Positions 16,132-25,900 of a DNA stretch of 45,400 nucleotides are shown piece by piece. Position 1 is the first letter of the stretch. Each line of letters opens with the position of its first letter. A program made the translations under genes and the position numbers. Below the pieces are notes generated by a model. The model was given only the letters and a program-made list of their open reading frames with translations. It searched no databases and had not been told where the DNA came from. The stretch is from Ruminococcus sp. (lineage in GTDB: Bacteria > Bacillota > Clostridia > Oscillospirales > Ruminococcaceae), in NCBI GenBank assembly GCA_017543595.1, contig JAFYFU010000057.1, forward strand, positions 1-45,400. The letters run 5' to 3'.

Positions 16132-16440
16132 TTATTTTTTGTTCATTAATTTATCGAAATCTGATTTTTTTATTTTTATTTTCTTATGTGCGTATTTTTC
16201 AGTTAATTTATTGGATATTACCCTTGAAAGTATAATTCCGCCGACAGCGGTAACAACCGTTAATATTGCCGAAACAACGGGATTTTCAAAAATCACAAGC
16301 ATAAAGCCACCCGCAGCCATAAAAATTACTGCAAGGAAATATCCGAGAAACTGAAATATAATTTCAAGTCCGTAGCTGTATGATTCTTCTGTTATATATT
16401 CCTCATCGGCATTTTCCTTGTTTTCGTCTAATTCCTGCAT
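16132..16440 (-). CDS. Small membrane protein of unknown function
   Basis: A 102-residue protein with a very acidic N-terminus (to about residue 22), two hydrophobic helices (about 27-50 and 55-75), and a lysine-rich tail. No known motif. GGGGGTG lies before the ATG, and the gene starts 12 nt after the LysR gene stop, so the two are probably co-transcribed. Confidence 0.65.
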   Translation of the reverse strand: MQELDENKENADEEYITEESYSYGLEIIFQFLGYFLAVIFMAAGGFMLVIFENPVVSAILTVVTAVGGIILSRVISNKLTEKYAHKKIKIKKSDFDKLMNKK

Positions 16441-16452
16441 TTTACACCCCCG

Positions 16453-17397
16453 TCAGAATTTGAAAGCGAGTTCGTTTCTCACTTCATAAAGCCTGTTTAC
16501 GAGTGCGAGTTCGCTTTTTGAAAGTTTCCTGCCCGATGAATATATAAGAAAATCTTTGAATTTATTGTCGGGGAATATGCATTTTCTCTGGACAAGCCCG
16601 TATTTTCCGCATAAGCTTTCGGGGACGGGTGAATCAAGCATGAACGACTGCGGAACGGTAAGAAGAAAATCAAGGGAACTTCCCCTGTCGAACATACAAA
16701 TCCGCCTTGTTTTCGTGCCTTCGGGACGGTTCGCATCGAAAAGCCTTTCAACCGCACCCGAAACATAGGGAACTGCGTCATCTCCCTGAGTTAATTCCGC
16801 ATAGTGTGCGGAAAGTTCCGCATATGTCAGGTTTTCATTTTCTGCGGCGGGGTGTTCCGCAGACATAACCGCAAGCATTTCATATTCCCACAAAAGCTGA
16901 CATTCAAGATTTTTTTCTTTGAGAAAATCAAAGAAATATTTTTCATGGACGGCATTGAATCTGATTATACCGAAATTATAGCCGTTTTCCCTTACGTTTT
17001 CGATAGTGCGGAGGGAATTTGTCTCGCAGAAATATACTTCCATATCGTCAGACGAATCCGAGGCGGCTATATACTCCGAAAAAGCCTTTGATATATAGCC
17101 TGCCCTCGGAACGGATATACGCATTTTTCTCTCTTTTTGTCTTTCGGGAGAACTTATTGCCTCCATGTTGTCAATCTGCATGAGAATCTGCTTTGCACAG
17201 GCAAGAAATTTCATGCCCTGGTCTGTCGGGATAACGCCCTTTGAAGTCCTGCGGAAAATAGTTATCCCCAGTGAATTTTCAAGTTCCTTTATGGCTTTGC
17301 TGAGATTGGGCTGAGCCATGTAGAGATTTTCAGCAGCCTGAGTTATTGAGCGTGTTTTTTCTATCTCAACAGCATATTTAAAATGTAGAGTATTCAT
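16453..17397 (-). CDS. LysR-family transcriptional regulator
   Basis: A 314-residue regulator. The N-terminal winged helix-turn-helix has RSITQAAENLYMAQPNLSKA and ELENSLGITIFRRTSKGVIPT, the LysR signature. The rest is a periplasmic-binding-protein-like effector domain. The effector is unknown. It lies 38 nt after the dockerin-CAP gene on the same strand with no terminator between them, so it may sit at the end of the long operon that starts at 22791. No divergent target gene is adjacent, which is unusual for LysR. GAAAGGA lies before the ATG. Confidence 0.9.
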   Translation of the reverse strand: MNTLHFKYAVEIEKTRSITQAAENLYMAQPNLSKAIKELENSLGITIFRRTSKGVIPTDQGMKFLACAKQILMQIDNMEAISSPERQKERKMRISVPRAGYISKAFSEYIAASDSSDDMEVYFCETNSLRTIENVRENGYNFGIIRFNAVHEKYFFDFLKEKNLECQLLWEYEMLAVMSAEHPAAENENLTYAELSAHYAELTQGDDAVPYVSGAVERLFDANRPEGTKTRRICMFDRGSSLDFLLTVPQSFMLDSPVPESLCGKYGLVQRKCIFPDNKFKDFLIYSSGRKLSKSELALVNRLYEVRNELAFKF

Positions 17398-17435
17398 GGT
17401 TCAGTCCTTTCAGAATTGAAAATAATTAAATTAAT

Positions 17436-18233
17436 TTACGGTATGTATTCACCGTCAAGGGGACGTGCAGCCTGAACAAAAAATGTTTCCCAGTACCAGC
17501 GGTAAGTTGAATTTTCGCTGTATGCGACACCTATGCCCATATGTGTATTCTGAGGCAGCATTATTTCCTGCCAGTGACCCTGCGTTGAGCTTCTCCACTG
17601 TTCAAGCGTTCCGCTTACGGTTGAAGCACCTGCGGCTATATCCTCTCCTGCGTGGTAATAGGGGACTTTCACATCATCAAGTATTGAAAAACAGCTTGAC
17701 CCGTCAGGGCGGTAATGGCTGAAAGTTCCGACTATTTCCTTTGCCCTTATGTCTGATATTTCCATAAGGTAGGGTGTAATTTTCAGGGGTTGAAGTCCTG
17801 CGGCAACTCTCTCCTTGTTTATTTCCCGTCCCATTTCAAGTGCAAAGGCTTTTAATTTTTCTTCCTGTTCGTTTGAAGTGTCGGGGTTGTCCGAAGGATT
17901 GTCCGAGGTTTTTTCCGCAAGGTAATAATCTATAAGCATATCTCCGCCTGTTGATGTATAGGCATAATAGTTCAGAACGTCCGATGCATCAGAGGAATCT
18001 ATATTTCCGCTTTTGTTCACATCGGCAGCCTGTTTCTGTGCATTTGAAAAATGTGAAATTCCATATGTTGAAATTGATGAATATTCACTGAGAATCATTG
18101 AGGCATCGGAAGAATCTATACTTCCCGAACCGTTGACATCTCCGAGAGAATAAGCTGCATTTGCCGAAAAATCCGCATTAAAGCTCATACAGACGGCAAA
18201 TGCCGAAAGAAAAACGGTAAGAATCTTTTTCAT
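17436..18233 (-). CDS. Secreted dockerin plus CAP/SCP-domain protein
   Basis: A 265-residue secreted protein with an unusual order: signal peptide (1-27, ending ANA), then a dockerin (about 29-95) with loops DVNGSGSIDSSD and DVNKSGNIDSSD, then a linker and a CAP/SCP domain (about 125-260). The CAP domain has REINKERVAAGLQPL, SHYRPDGSSCF, HAGEDIAAG, WRSSTQGHWQEIM and MGIGVAY, including the paired His and Glu of the cavity. Bacterial CAP proteins are surface or stress proteins of mostly unknown activity. The dockerin implies attachment to a cohesin. I start at 18233 because AAAGGCGG is 7 nt upstream; an earlier ATG at 18251 overlaps the acetyltransferase stop and adds only MKGGII. Confidence 0.87.
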   Translation of the reverse strand: MKKILTVFLSAFAVCMSFNADFSANAAYSLGDVNGSGSIDSSDASMILSEYSSISTYGISHFSNAQKQAADVNKSGNIDSSDASDVLNYYAYTSTGGDMLIDYYLAEKTSDNPSDNPDTSNEQEEKLKAFALEMGREINKERVAAGLQPLKITPYLMEISDIRAKEIVGTFSHYRPDGSSCFSILDDVKVPYYHAGEDIAAGASTVSGTLEQWRSSTQGHWQEIMLPQNTHMGIGVAYSENSTYRWYWETFFVQAARPLDGEYIP

Positions 18234-18247
18234 AATGATACCGCCTT

Positions 18248-18808
18248 TCATTTTTCGTCAATTTTTCTGACGGGCTTGCACGGGTTGCCTACGGCAAGAA
18301 ATCCCGAAGGGATATCGTCAACTACTACGCTTCCTCCTCCTATAACAACATTGTCGCCTATTGTGACTCCCGGCATAACGCAGACATTTCCGCCTATCCA
18401 AACATCATTTCCGACTTTTATGGGCTTTGCGTATTCAAGACCCTGATTTCTTGATTCAGCATCAAGAGGGTGACCTGCCGTATAGAATCCGCAGTTCGGA
18501 CCTATAAAGACATTGTTTCCGAAAACCACTTCCGCACAGTCAAGAATAACGCAGTTATGGTTTGCATAGAAGTTATCGCCTATGATTATGTTATAGCCGT
18601 AATCACAGAAGAAATTCGCCTCTATCCAAGTGTTTTCGCCTCTGAGGGCGAGAAGTCTGTCGAGTATGCGCTCTTTTTTCTGGTAGTCGTTGTAGGTTAT
18701 TGCGTTGTACTCCGCACAGAGTTTTTTTGCGGTAACTCTTTCAGCAACAAGTTCCCTGTCGTTTCCGTGATAGAGTTCGCCTGCCTGTTGTTTTTCCTTT
18801 TCGGTCAT
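18248..18808 (-). CDS. Maltose/galactoside O-acetyltransferase-like hexapeptide protein
   Basis: A 186-residue left-handed beta-helix acetyltransferase. The N-terminal Mac domain (MTEKEKQQAGELYHGNDREL) is followed by hexapeptide repeats and the sugar O-acetyltransferase signature: ANFFCDYGYNIIIGDNFYAN, FYTAGHPLD with the catalytic His, and WIGGNVCVMPGVTIGDN. It transfers acetyl from acetyl-CoA to a sugar; the natural substrate is unclear. AAGGAGG before the ATG is the end of a structured repeat element. It lies between ddl and the dockerin-CAP gene in one operon. Confidence 0.9.
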   Translation of the reverse strand: MTEKEKQQAGELYHGNDRELVAERVTAKKLCAEYNAITYNDYQKKERILDRLLALRGENTWIEANFFCDYGYNIIIGDNFYANHNCVILDCAEVVFGNNVFIGPNCGFYTAGHPLDAESRNQGLEYAKPIKVGNDVWIGGNVCVMPGVTIGDNVVIGGGSVVVDDIPSGFLAVGNPCKPVRKIDEK

Positions 18809-18816
18809 TTAAAGCA

Positions 18817-18930
18817 CCTCCTTATTTAATTATATTTAAAATCGTCAAATTTCGCCTTTTGTGGCTTGACTATTCACTCACTCCGCTTTGCTGCGTTCAT
18901 TTTCAGTGCAAGGCGCAAATTTTCCTTTTA
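18817..18930 (-). repeat. Dispersed structured element, copy 1
   Basis: Intergenic hairpin element between ddl and the acetyltransferase gene. Outer arms AAATTTCGCCTT (18847-18858) and AAGGCGCAAATTT (18910-18922) pair with one bulge, and inner arms CTTGACT/AGTGCAAG pair with one bulge. The element ends with TAAATAAGGAGG, the ribosome site of the next gene. It aligns with copies at 21806-21912 and 45064-45185, sharing a core of the form CTTG..CTGA.A.TGAACG.AG and a following AGTGA. Confidence 0.8.
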
Positions 18931-18932
18931 TA

Positions 18933-20120
18933 TTATCTCTTGCTTCCTTTTGCTCCGAAACTTCCGCCCATTGAGAGAATATTCGTATCAAATGTATAAT
19001 TTATCTTCTGGCTCTGGCGGTGACGCTTTAATGCAAGCTGTATCATTCTTTCGAGGAGCTGAGGATATTTAACGCCTTTGGGTTCCCACAGATAGAACGC
19101 AAGCGAACCGGGAATCGTGTTTATTTCATTGATATACACTTTATCCGTTGCCATATCTATCATGAAATCTATTCTTGTAACGCCGTTGCAGCCGAGATAT
19201 TTAAATGCCTCAACAGCAGTTTTCCTGATAAATTCGTCCTGCTCCTTGGTGATATCTGCGGGGATTTTTCTTTTGAGAGTAGCCATACCCTTGCTGCCGC
19301 CTGATTTTCCGCCGCCGACATATTTCTGCTCATAGCTTAAAATATCATCATCGCTTGCCTGAACGGGTTCTTCACAGACAGAAGCCTCAGCTTCTTCGCT
19401 GTCACCGACTACCGAGCAGTTTATTTCTTTAAGCTGAACAACAGCGGGTTCTACGAGGATTCTGTCAGCAAATTCAAAAGCCTCCTCCATTGATTTTACA
19501 AGTCCGTCATGGTCTTTTGCCTTTGAAATTCCGACACTTGAACCGAGGTTTATGGGCTTTACGATTACGGGGTAGCCGAATTTCTTTTCAACTTCCGCAA
19601 CACATTCCTCAACTCTGTCCAAATCAAAGCTTGAAAAACGACAGCAGTCAAGAACGGGGAAACCTGCATCTTTGAGTAATATTTTCATTACGAATTTATC
19701 CATTCCGACAGCGGACGCAATAACGTCACAGCCGACATAAGGCAGGTCAAGCGTCTGCAAATAGCCCTGCAAAGCACCGTCCTCAACGTTTGTTCCGTGT
19801 ACAATCGGGAAAGCTATATCTATATCCGATATGAGATTTGAGCCGAACATTTTTGTTTTCTGGCGGATAAGCTGAACTTTTCCCTCACTTCTGACAAAAA
19901 CACATTCCGTACACTCAGCGAGAAGTGCGGGAATATCCTTGAACGAATTTATATCCGTGAGCTTTTCGCCCGTGTAAAATTCGCTCTTTTTTGTCATGTA
20001 AACAGGGATTATATTATATTTCTCCTTGTTCATGCTTGCCATAGCCTGAACAGCGGAAATTACGGATACTTCATGTTCAACGCTTCTTCCGCCGAACAAA
20101 ACAGCCATATTAATCTTCAT
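18933..20120 (-). CDS. ddl: D-alanine--D-alanine ligase
   Basis: A 395-residue ATP-grasp ligase that makes the D-Ala-D-Ala end of the peptidoglycan stem. It has MAVLFGGRSVEHEVSVIS at the start, VHGTNVEDGALQGYLQ, PVIVKPINLGSSVGISKAKD, and at the C-terminal active site TRIDFMID and INEINTIPGSL. A charged insertion (about 230-275, SEEAEASVCEEPVQ and neighbours) interrupts the central domain. The ATG at 20120 has AAGGAG 9 nt upstream; the longer frame to 20180 overlaps the murF end and is unlikely. It follows the MurF-like gene by 31 nt, and the two steps are consecutive in the pathway. Confidence 0.95.
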   Translation of the reverse strand: MKINMAVLFGGRSVEHEVSVISAVQAMASMNKEKYNIIPVYMTKKSEFYTGEKLTDINSFKDIPALLAECTECVFVRSEGKVQLIRQKTKMFGSNLISDIDIAFPIVHGTNVEDGALQGYLQTLDLPYVGCDVIASAVGMDKFVMKILLKDAGFPVLDCCRFSSFDLDRVEECVAEVEKKFGYPVIVKPINLGSSVGISKAKDHDGLVKSMEEAFEFADRILVEPAVVQLKEINCSVVGDSEEAEASVCEEPVQASDDDILSYEQKYVGGGKSGGSKGMATLKRKIPADITKEQDEFIRKTAVEAFKYLGCNGVTRIDFMIDMATDKVYINEINTIPGSLAFYLWEPKGVKYPQLLERMIQLALKRHRQSQKINYTFDTNILSMGGSFGAKGSKR

Positions 20121-20151
20121 CTTAATTATCTCCTTATTAAATATAATTATT

Positions 20152-21801
20152 TTAATAGTTGTCGGGCAAATCGTTTTCAAGAAGAACTACTTTCTTCTTA
20201 CTTGTCTGATATGCCTGAACTTTTGCAAGTGCGTCATTGAGATTATCGGCTACATAGACGTTATCCATGTTGTAGCCTGCATCTTTTATGCCGTTGTAAA
20301 TGGGAACAGTCTGATTTTTTCCGACAAGGACTATATAGTCACAGGCTTTTGCAGCCTCCTGACCGAACTCAAAATTCAGTTCTTCCTGCTTTGCACCGAG
20401 TTCAACCATTCCGGGGGTTACAAGTATTCTGCACGCATCAAACAAGCCGAGTACATTTAACGCCGCACGGCAGCCGCTGGGATTTGAATTGTATGCGTCA
20501 TCTATATATGTAACTCCGCCGCCCTTGTCTAAAAGCTGTAAACGGTGCGGAACAGAGGCTATTCTCTTTACGGGGAGAACAAGTTTTTCAAGGGATATTC
20601 CCGTGCCGTTGGCATAGGCGATAGCACCGAGGAGATTCTGAACACTGTGTTCACCGAGTAATTTTGTGGTAAATCTGCATGATTTTCCGTCAGGGGCAGT
20701 CACGGTAAATTCCGTACCCCTGTCTGAAACGGAAATATCCGTTCCTCTGTAATGGCTTCCCTCAGATGTTCCGTAGAGAACTGCGTTCGGATATTCGGGG
20801 GCTTTTTTTCTTATGTATTCGTTGTCATTGTTCAGATAAATCTTTCCGCCCTTGGATTTAACGCAGTCGGCAAGTTCAAACTTTGTATTTATTACATTTT
20901 CGATAGAGTTAAAAGTTTCCAGATGCTGAGGACCTACGGAAGTTATAATTCCGTCATGCGGCTCGGCAATATCGCAGAGTTCCTTTATTTCGTGGACACG
21001 CCTTGCACCCATTTCGCATATGAAGTATTCGTGTGTGGGTCTTAAATCACGCCTTACGGTAATAGTTACGCCCATGGGAGTATTGAAACTTTCGGGAGTT
21101 TTAAGCGTTTCATACTGAGATGACAATAATTCGCTGAGATAGAATTTCATGCTTGTTTTGCCGTAACTTCCCGTGATTCCTACTTTGTGCAAATCAGGCA
21201 TTGAGGCAAGCTTTTTCTTTGCGTCATTGATATACCAGTTATTTATTGAAGTTTCAAGGGGCTTGTTAATCAGATTTGAAAGCGGTACGAGTATGGGAGT
21301 AAGATACAATCCGCAGCCCACAATTATAAAAGGCAGATTGTTTGTAAATCTTGTTCCGCTGTAAACCTGCACCCTGTCAGCCGAGAAAAACGCTCCCACG
21401 AATATTATCGCAATAAGTATAAAGAAAGTCGTAAGCATACGCTTTACCCTTGGGGTATATTTAAAGGGCTTTTTGAATTTCTTTCCGGGTTTGTTTTTTA
21501 CCGCAATAGCAATATTTAAAACAGTCAGAACAGAACTTATAAAAATTGAAATATTATTTTTCCCTTCAACAAGAACGTGTTTTTCGGGCATATATATTAC
21601 GGGATTTGTAAAAAGCAATGAAAGCTGAATCAGCAGAAAAATACAAAGCGGAATGTATCTGCCTTTGTTTTTCTTCATCCACCACGAATGTTCGGGGGTT
21701 TTGTAACCGTTAAGCTGTAACATATGAAACTCACGCAGGGACAGGAATATCACTGACGCAAGGGCAACAGCCGCATAAATAAACCATATAACTATATCCA
21801 T
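20152..21801 (-). CDS. Membrane-bound MurF-like ligase
   Basis: A 549-residue protein in two parts. The first about 180 residues hold five hydrophobic segments (about 4-22, 50-66, 84-100, 123-140, 154-175). The rest is a Mur ligase with P-loop GITGSYGKTS, MGVTITVRRDLRP, CEMGARRVHEIKELC, a lid region GPQHLETFNSIE, LLGEHSVQNLLGAIAYA and YIDDAYNSNPSG. MurF adds D-Ala-D-Ala to UDP-MurNAc-tripeptide and is normally soluble at about 450 residues. The membrane domain is therefore unusual and could tie the enzyme to the envelope. The ddl gene directly downstream supports D-Ala-D-Ala as substrate. Whether this is the only MurF of the cell cannot be told from this window. Confidence 0.88.
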   Translation of the reverse strand: MDIVIWFIYAAVALASVIFLSLREFHMLQLNGYKTPEHSWWMKKNKGRYIPLCIFLLIQLSLLFTNPVIYMPEKHVLVEGKNNISIFISSVLTVLNIAIAVKNKPGKKFKKPFKYTPRVKRMLTTFFILIAIIFVGAFFSADRVQVYSGTRFTNNLPFIIVGCGLYLTPILVPLSNLINKPLETSINNWYINDAKKKLASMPDLHKVGITGSYGKTSMKFYLSELLSSQYETLKTPESFNTPMGVTITVRRDLRPTHEYFICEMGARRVHEIKELCDIAEPHDGIITSVGPQHLETFNSIENVINTKFELADCVKSKGGKIYLNNDNEYIRKKAPEYPNAVLYGTSEGSHYRGTDISVSDRGTEFTVTAPDGKSCRFTTKLLGEHSVQNLLGAIAYANGTGISLEKLVLPVKRIASVPHRLQLLDKGGGVTYIDDAYNSNPSGCRAALNVLGLFDACRILVTPGMVELGAKQEELNFEFGQEAAKACDYIVLVGKNQTVPIYNGIKDAGYNMDNVYVADNLNDALAKVQAYQTSKKKVVLLENDLPDNY

Positions 21802-21805
21802 ATTT

Positions 21806-21912
21806 TCTCCTTATTTAGAATCGTCAAATTTGCGCTTTTGGGGCTTGTGCTTTCGTTCACTCCGTAAACTGCGTTCACTCTCAGCACAAGGCGCAAATTT
21901 TCCTCTTATTTA
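21806..21912 (-). repeat. Dispersed structured element, copy 2
   Basis: The best-formed copy, between the hydrolase stop and the MurF-like start. Perfect 10-bp outer arms AAATTTGCGC (21826-21835) and GCGCAAATTT (21891-21900), and perfect 8-bp inner arms CTTGTGCT (21844-21851) and AGCACAAG (21883-21890), with an 8-nt one-sided bulge. The 31-nt loop holds AGTGAACG twice. The element ends in TAAATAAGGAG, 5 nt from the murF-like ATG. Confidence 0.85.
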
Positions 21913-21918
21913 AAATAA

Positions 21919-22716
21919 TTAATCTTCTATTTTCATGAACGAACACATTACACGGTTGAAAGTATACTGCTGTTCAAGGAAAGAATAATGCCCTGCATTT
22001 TCGAGCTTTACAAGACCTGCATCGGGAATGAGTTTCTCCATTTTTTCGCCGTCCGAAAGCGGTGTGGCGGTATCATTCACGCCCCATACAAGAAGTGTCG
22101 GGCATTTTATATTCGGGAGATGAGGTTCTAAGTCCTCATTTACGGTCTTTACAAGCACCTGACGCATGAGGGGAGATGCTGCGGCATAGTCGGCACTTCC
22201 CATTTTCTTTCTGAAATTTTCGAGGGCATCGGGAGCTAATTTTTTAACTATTCCGTTTGAAAGAATTGCCTTTCCTGCCTTGTAATAATATGTACGGAAA
22301 CTTTTTTTGTTATTTTTCGGAGGAAGTATTCCCGCACTGTCAACGAGTATAACTTTTGACACCTTAAAGGGGAGGTTTTTGCGTTTTTCGTCCGAGTGCA
22401 TTTTTATTATAACTCTGCCTCCGAAACTGTGACCGAGGAACATAATTTCCTTGTTGTCGTAATCTTTAAGGAAATCAATTACGAAATCCACATAATCCCC
22501 GACAGCCCACGCAGAGGGCGGTTCCTGACTTTCACCGAAACCCGGCATATCCATAGCGACTACCTTATATTTTTTTGAAAGCAGGTCAATAAGATTTGCA
22601 AAGAGTTTGATATTGCTGCCCCAGCCGTGAAGCAGTACAATCAAATCGCCCTCGCCCTTTTCTTCATAGTTTATCCTGATATTATTTACTGTTTTAAACA
22701 ATTTCACTATCTCCAT
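21919..22716 (-). CDS. Alpha/beta hydrolase
   Basis: A 265-residue hydrolase. The oxyanion motif is LLHGWGSN, the nucleophile Ser97 lies in GHSFGG, and the acid and base are Asp215 (WGVNDTATPL) and His243 (NAGHYSFLE). A cap region with basic residues (about 130-180) is typical of the broad esterase/epoxide hydrolase group, so the substrate is unknown. It has no signal peptide and is probably cytoplasmic. It is the first gene of the operon that goes on to the MurF-like ligase and ddl, starting from a full-consensus promoter at 22791-22819. GGAAGGA lies upstream of the ATG. Confidence 0.88.
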   Translation of the reverse strand: MEIVKLFKTVNNIRINYEEKGEGDLIVLLHGWGSNIKLFANLIDLLSKKYKVVAMDMPGFGESQEPPSAWAVGDYVDFVIDFLKDYDNKEIMFLGHSFGGRVIIKMHSDEKRKNLPFKVSKVILVDSAGILPPKNNKKSFRTYYYKAGKAILSNGIVKKLAPDALENFRKKMGSADYAAASPLMRQVLVKTVNEDLEPHLPNIKCPTLLVWGVNDTATPLSDGEKMEKLIPDAGLVKLENAGHYSFLEQQYTFNRVMCSFMKIED

Positions 22717-22790
22717 TTACAGAAATTTCCTTCCGTTACATTCTATGAAAAAGCGGGAGAACCTATGCGGAAGGCTTTACATACACATTA

Positions 22791-22819
22791 ATTATATCAT
22801 GATAAATAAACAATGTCAA
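22791..22819 (-). promoter_or_regulatory. Strong promoter of the hydrolase-murF-ddl operon
   Basis: Exact consensus TTGACA (22814-22819), 17 nt, TATAAT (22791-22796). No internal terminator is evident down to the LysR gene, so it may drive five to seven genes. Confidence 0.85.
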
Positions 22820-22928
22820 TTATTTTGGTGGGAATATTTTACAGTTTCGACAAGATTAATTTGGTAATAACGGCTAAAAGCATTTCATATAATTTATTTG
22901 TATTTTTAATTACATCGGGGTGTATGTT

Positions 22929-25900
22929 ATGATAACAAATTATCTTATAAGAAAAATTTTTATATTAATTGCCTGCATATCTTTATTTCTCACACCTTTC
23001 AGGAATTTTCCCGAAAAAAACAAGACAATTCCCGAAAACGCAAAAATTATCCGCAGACTTGATTCTCGTGAGGACAGAACTGTTAAAACTGCGAAAAAAA
23101 TCCCCGTTTACGAACTTCCGACAGTTTCAATTACAGATTTCAATAACGGCGGAATTTCGGAATATATTATAATATATAAAAAAATCTGGAACGCTGATAC
23201 TGAACATTATGACAATTACGCAGTTGACGGGAACGGAAATTTAATAAAAGTCTGGGAAAGCGGTGATGTTATACAATGGTATGAAAATTCGGAAATTCCC
23301 CTCTGCTGGCAGGCAATAAAACATAATGACATTTACTATGATTTCTATAATCCCGCAACAAACAAATATCTCTCCCCCGTAAGCGAAAACTGCATATCGG
23401 ATACAAGAATCGGCATCACTCTCGGAGGAATCGCCGAAAACACCTATTCTTCCGCAATTGAGGCTTGGAACAATAATACATGGAACTGGTACGGGCTTAC
23501 ATATATCGGAAACGATACAAACGCAGACGGTGAATATATAATATCAGATAACGAAATTCCCGAACTCAGTGCGGAAGAAAACTGTTCCGAAAAATTTATA
23601 TTTGCGGTATTGGGTGATATTCCGCCCTTTGCGCCTGTTGAAACTGTTGACAATAATTCAAAAGGCATAGATATTAAAATATTCAATTATGAGAAAAATT
23701 CTCAGGCGGGAATAATAGGGAATGACCAATGGACGGGTGACGGCGGAGGAAGAACAGAAAATCTTGTCGGAAATATCCTCGGAAATGACGGTTTTCCGAT
23801 AGCTGTTAAAAACAATAATAAATCCCTTGCACCGCTTTTCAACAACAGTGACCTTGTAACGGAATATTACACAGTCAACGGACTTTTCCTGAAAAGTACA
23901 TACGAAGAAACAGGATATTTTGAATACAGTTGCTTTGAAAATTCCGCAGTTATCGAAAGAAATAATATTCCCAACGGCGGAGAAACAAATTTTTCAGTAT
24001 ATCATGAACTTGTAACGCCACGCAAAAGCGACAGATTTTCGTGTTGCAGGGGAAATTTTCTGCCTTTCAATCATGCGGGAAATAAATTTTCCCATAATCT
24101 CTATAACAGTGACGGAAGCCTAAAAAGCGATGATGACCCACGTAAAAATGAAAAATTATATATTTCTGAATCTGCGGATTATTATTTCGGAATGTCCATA
24201 GAAACGGATTTTATGATTCCGAAAAACGGCTGTGACACGAACGGAAACCCCGTCATATTTGAATTTAACGGCGATGACGATTTCTGGCTTTTTATAGACA
24301 ATGTTCTTGTCATGGACATAGGCGGTATACATAATGCACTCAACGGAAGCATAAATTTTTCATCAGGGGAGATTAAAATATTTGACGGCACAAACAAAAA
24401 CACTTACACTGTCACAAACATATATGAACAGTTCAGAACAGCGGGAATTTTCCCTGACGGCACTCAATGGGACGACAGCAAAACAGATATTTATTTCAGC
24501 AACGGAATATTTAAAGATTACAGCACCCATAATATGAAAATATTCTACATGGAAAGAGGAGCAGGTGCATCAAATCTCAAACTTAAATTCAATCTTTCAA
24601 CTGTTGAAAACGACAGCATATTTTTAAGCAAAGACTGCACAGGCGACTTTGACAGAAAATATCCCTTTCAGCTTTACTATAAAAATTCATCGGGGGATTT
24701 TGTTCTTTATAACAATACAGAAAATTCAGCACCCGTATATGAAAACAGTTCGGACGAAATCCCGTATGAGGAAACTTTTGAGACATATAACAGCGTTTAC
24801 TTCATAAAATCAGGGGAAACTGCGGAATTTAAACTCCCGAATCCGAATACGGAATATTATTTCAGGGAGATAAATTTAAACACGGAAGAATATAATCAAA
24901 CCGAAATAAACGGAGAAATTTTCTACGGCAGGGAGGATAATATCTATAAAAATATAACTTTCAACGATAAATATATTGACATAAGTTCGGACACCGATAC
25001 CCCGACAAACAGAAAAAAAGTAATTTTTACAAACCATATCTCCCCAGAATATCCGAAAGATTTGAAAATAACAAAAAAAGTCGTGTTCAAAAATCAGAAC
25101 GGCGAATATGAAAATATTCAACAGGATAATTCAAAATTTGAGTTTCAGGTTGAATTTATGGACGAAAACGGAAATTTTATCCCCTACAACAAGGGAGAAT
25201 ATTATCTCACCGACAGCGAAAACAATTATTATAAATATTCCAACGGTATATTAACCAAAAGCGATTCACCGACAATATGCAGTATATCGGGCGCAAACGG
25301 TTCAATCGCAGGTGTTCCGAACGGCTTTACGGTCATAATAAAAAATATCCTGCCCGATACTGTTTTCAAAGTGTACGAACAGGAAAACAAAATGCCTGAC
25401 GGATATAAAACCCTTGAATATATCTGCGGACAGGAAAACAATGAGGACAGCTATTTCTATACAGACAGCCCCAATATCGGCACAGTCACGGAAAATCACA
25501 ACCCGAATATAATTGTTGTGAACGAAAAATATTTGACATCAGAGGAAAAATACGGAAACATAAAAATAATAAAAAATATTAATAAATCAAATCCCGAAAC
25601 AGGTGCAAATATTTTCATGTTCGGGATTACAAACCTTGAAAACAACAACAAGTATACAGTCTGCCTGAATCTTGAAAATAAATTAACTTCTTCGGAATAT
25701 GTAAAAAATATACCCGTGGGAAGATATAAAATTGAGGAACTTTCCGTCCTCGGATATGAGACCGTTTCCGTGGACTCAGACAGCATAAGCCCCGATTTCA
25801 GCGGAAAAACAATCGCTTATATAACAGTTTCCGAAAACAAAACCGTAACTGTAACCTATGAAAACAATCTCACAGACAAAGAAATTTACAAATCTTTTGC

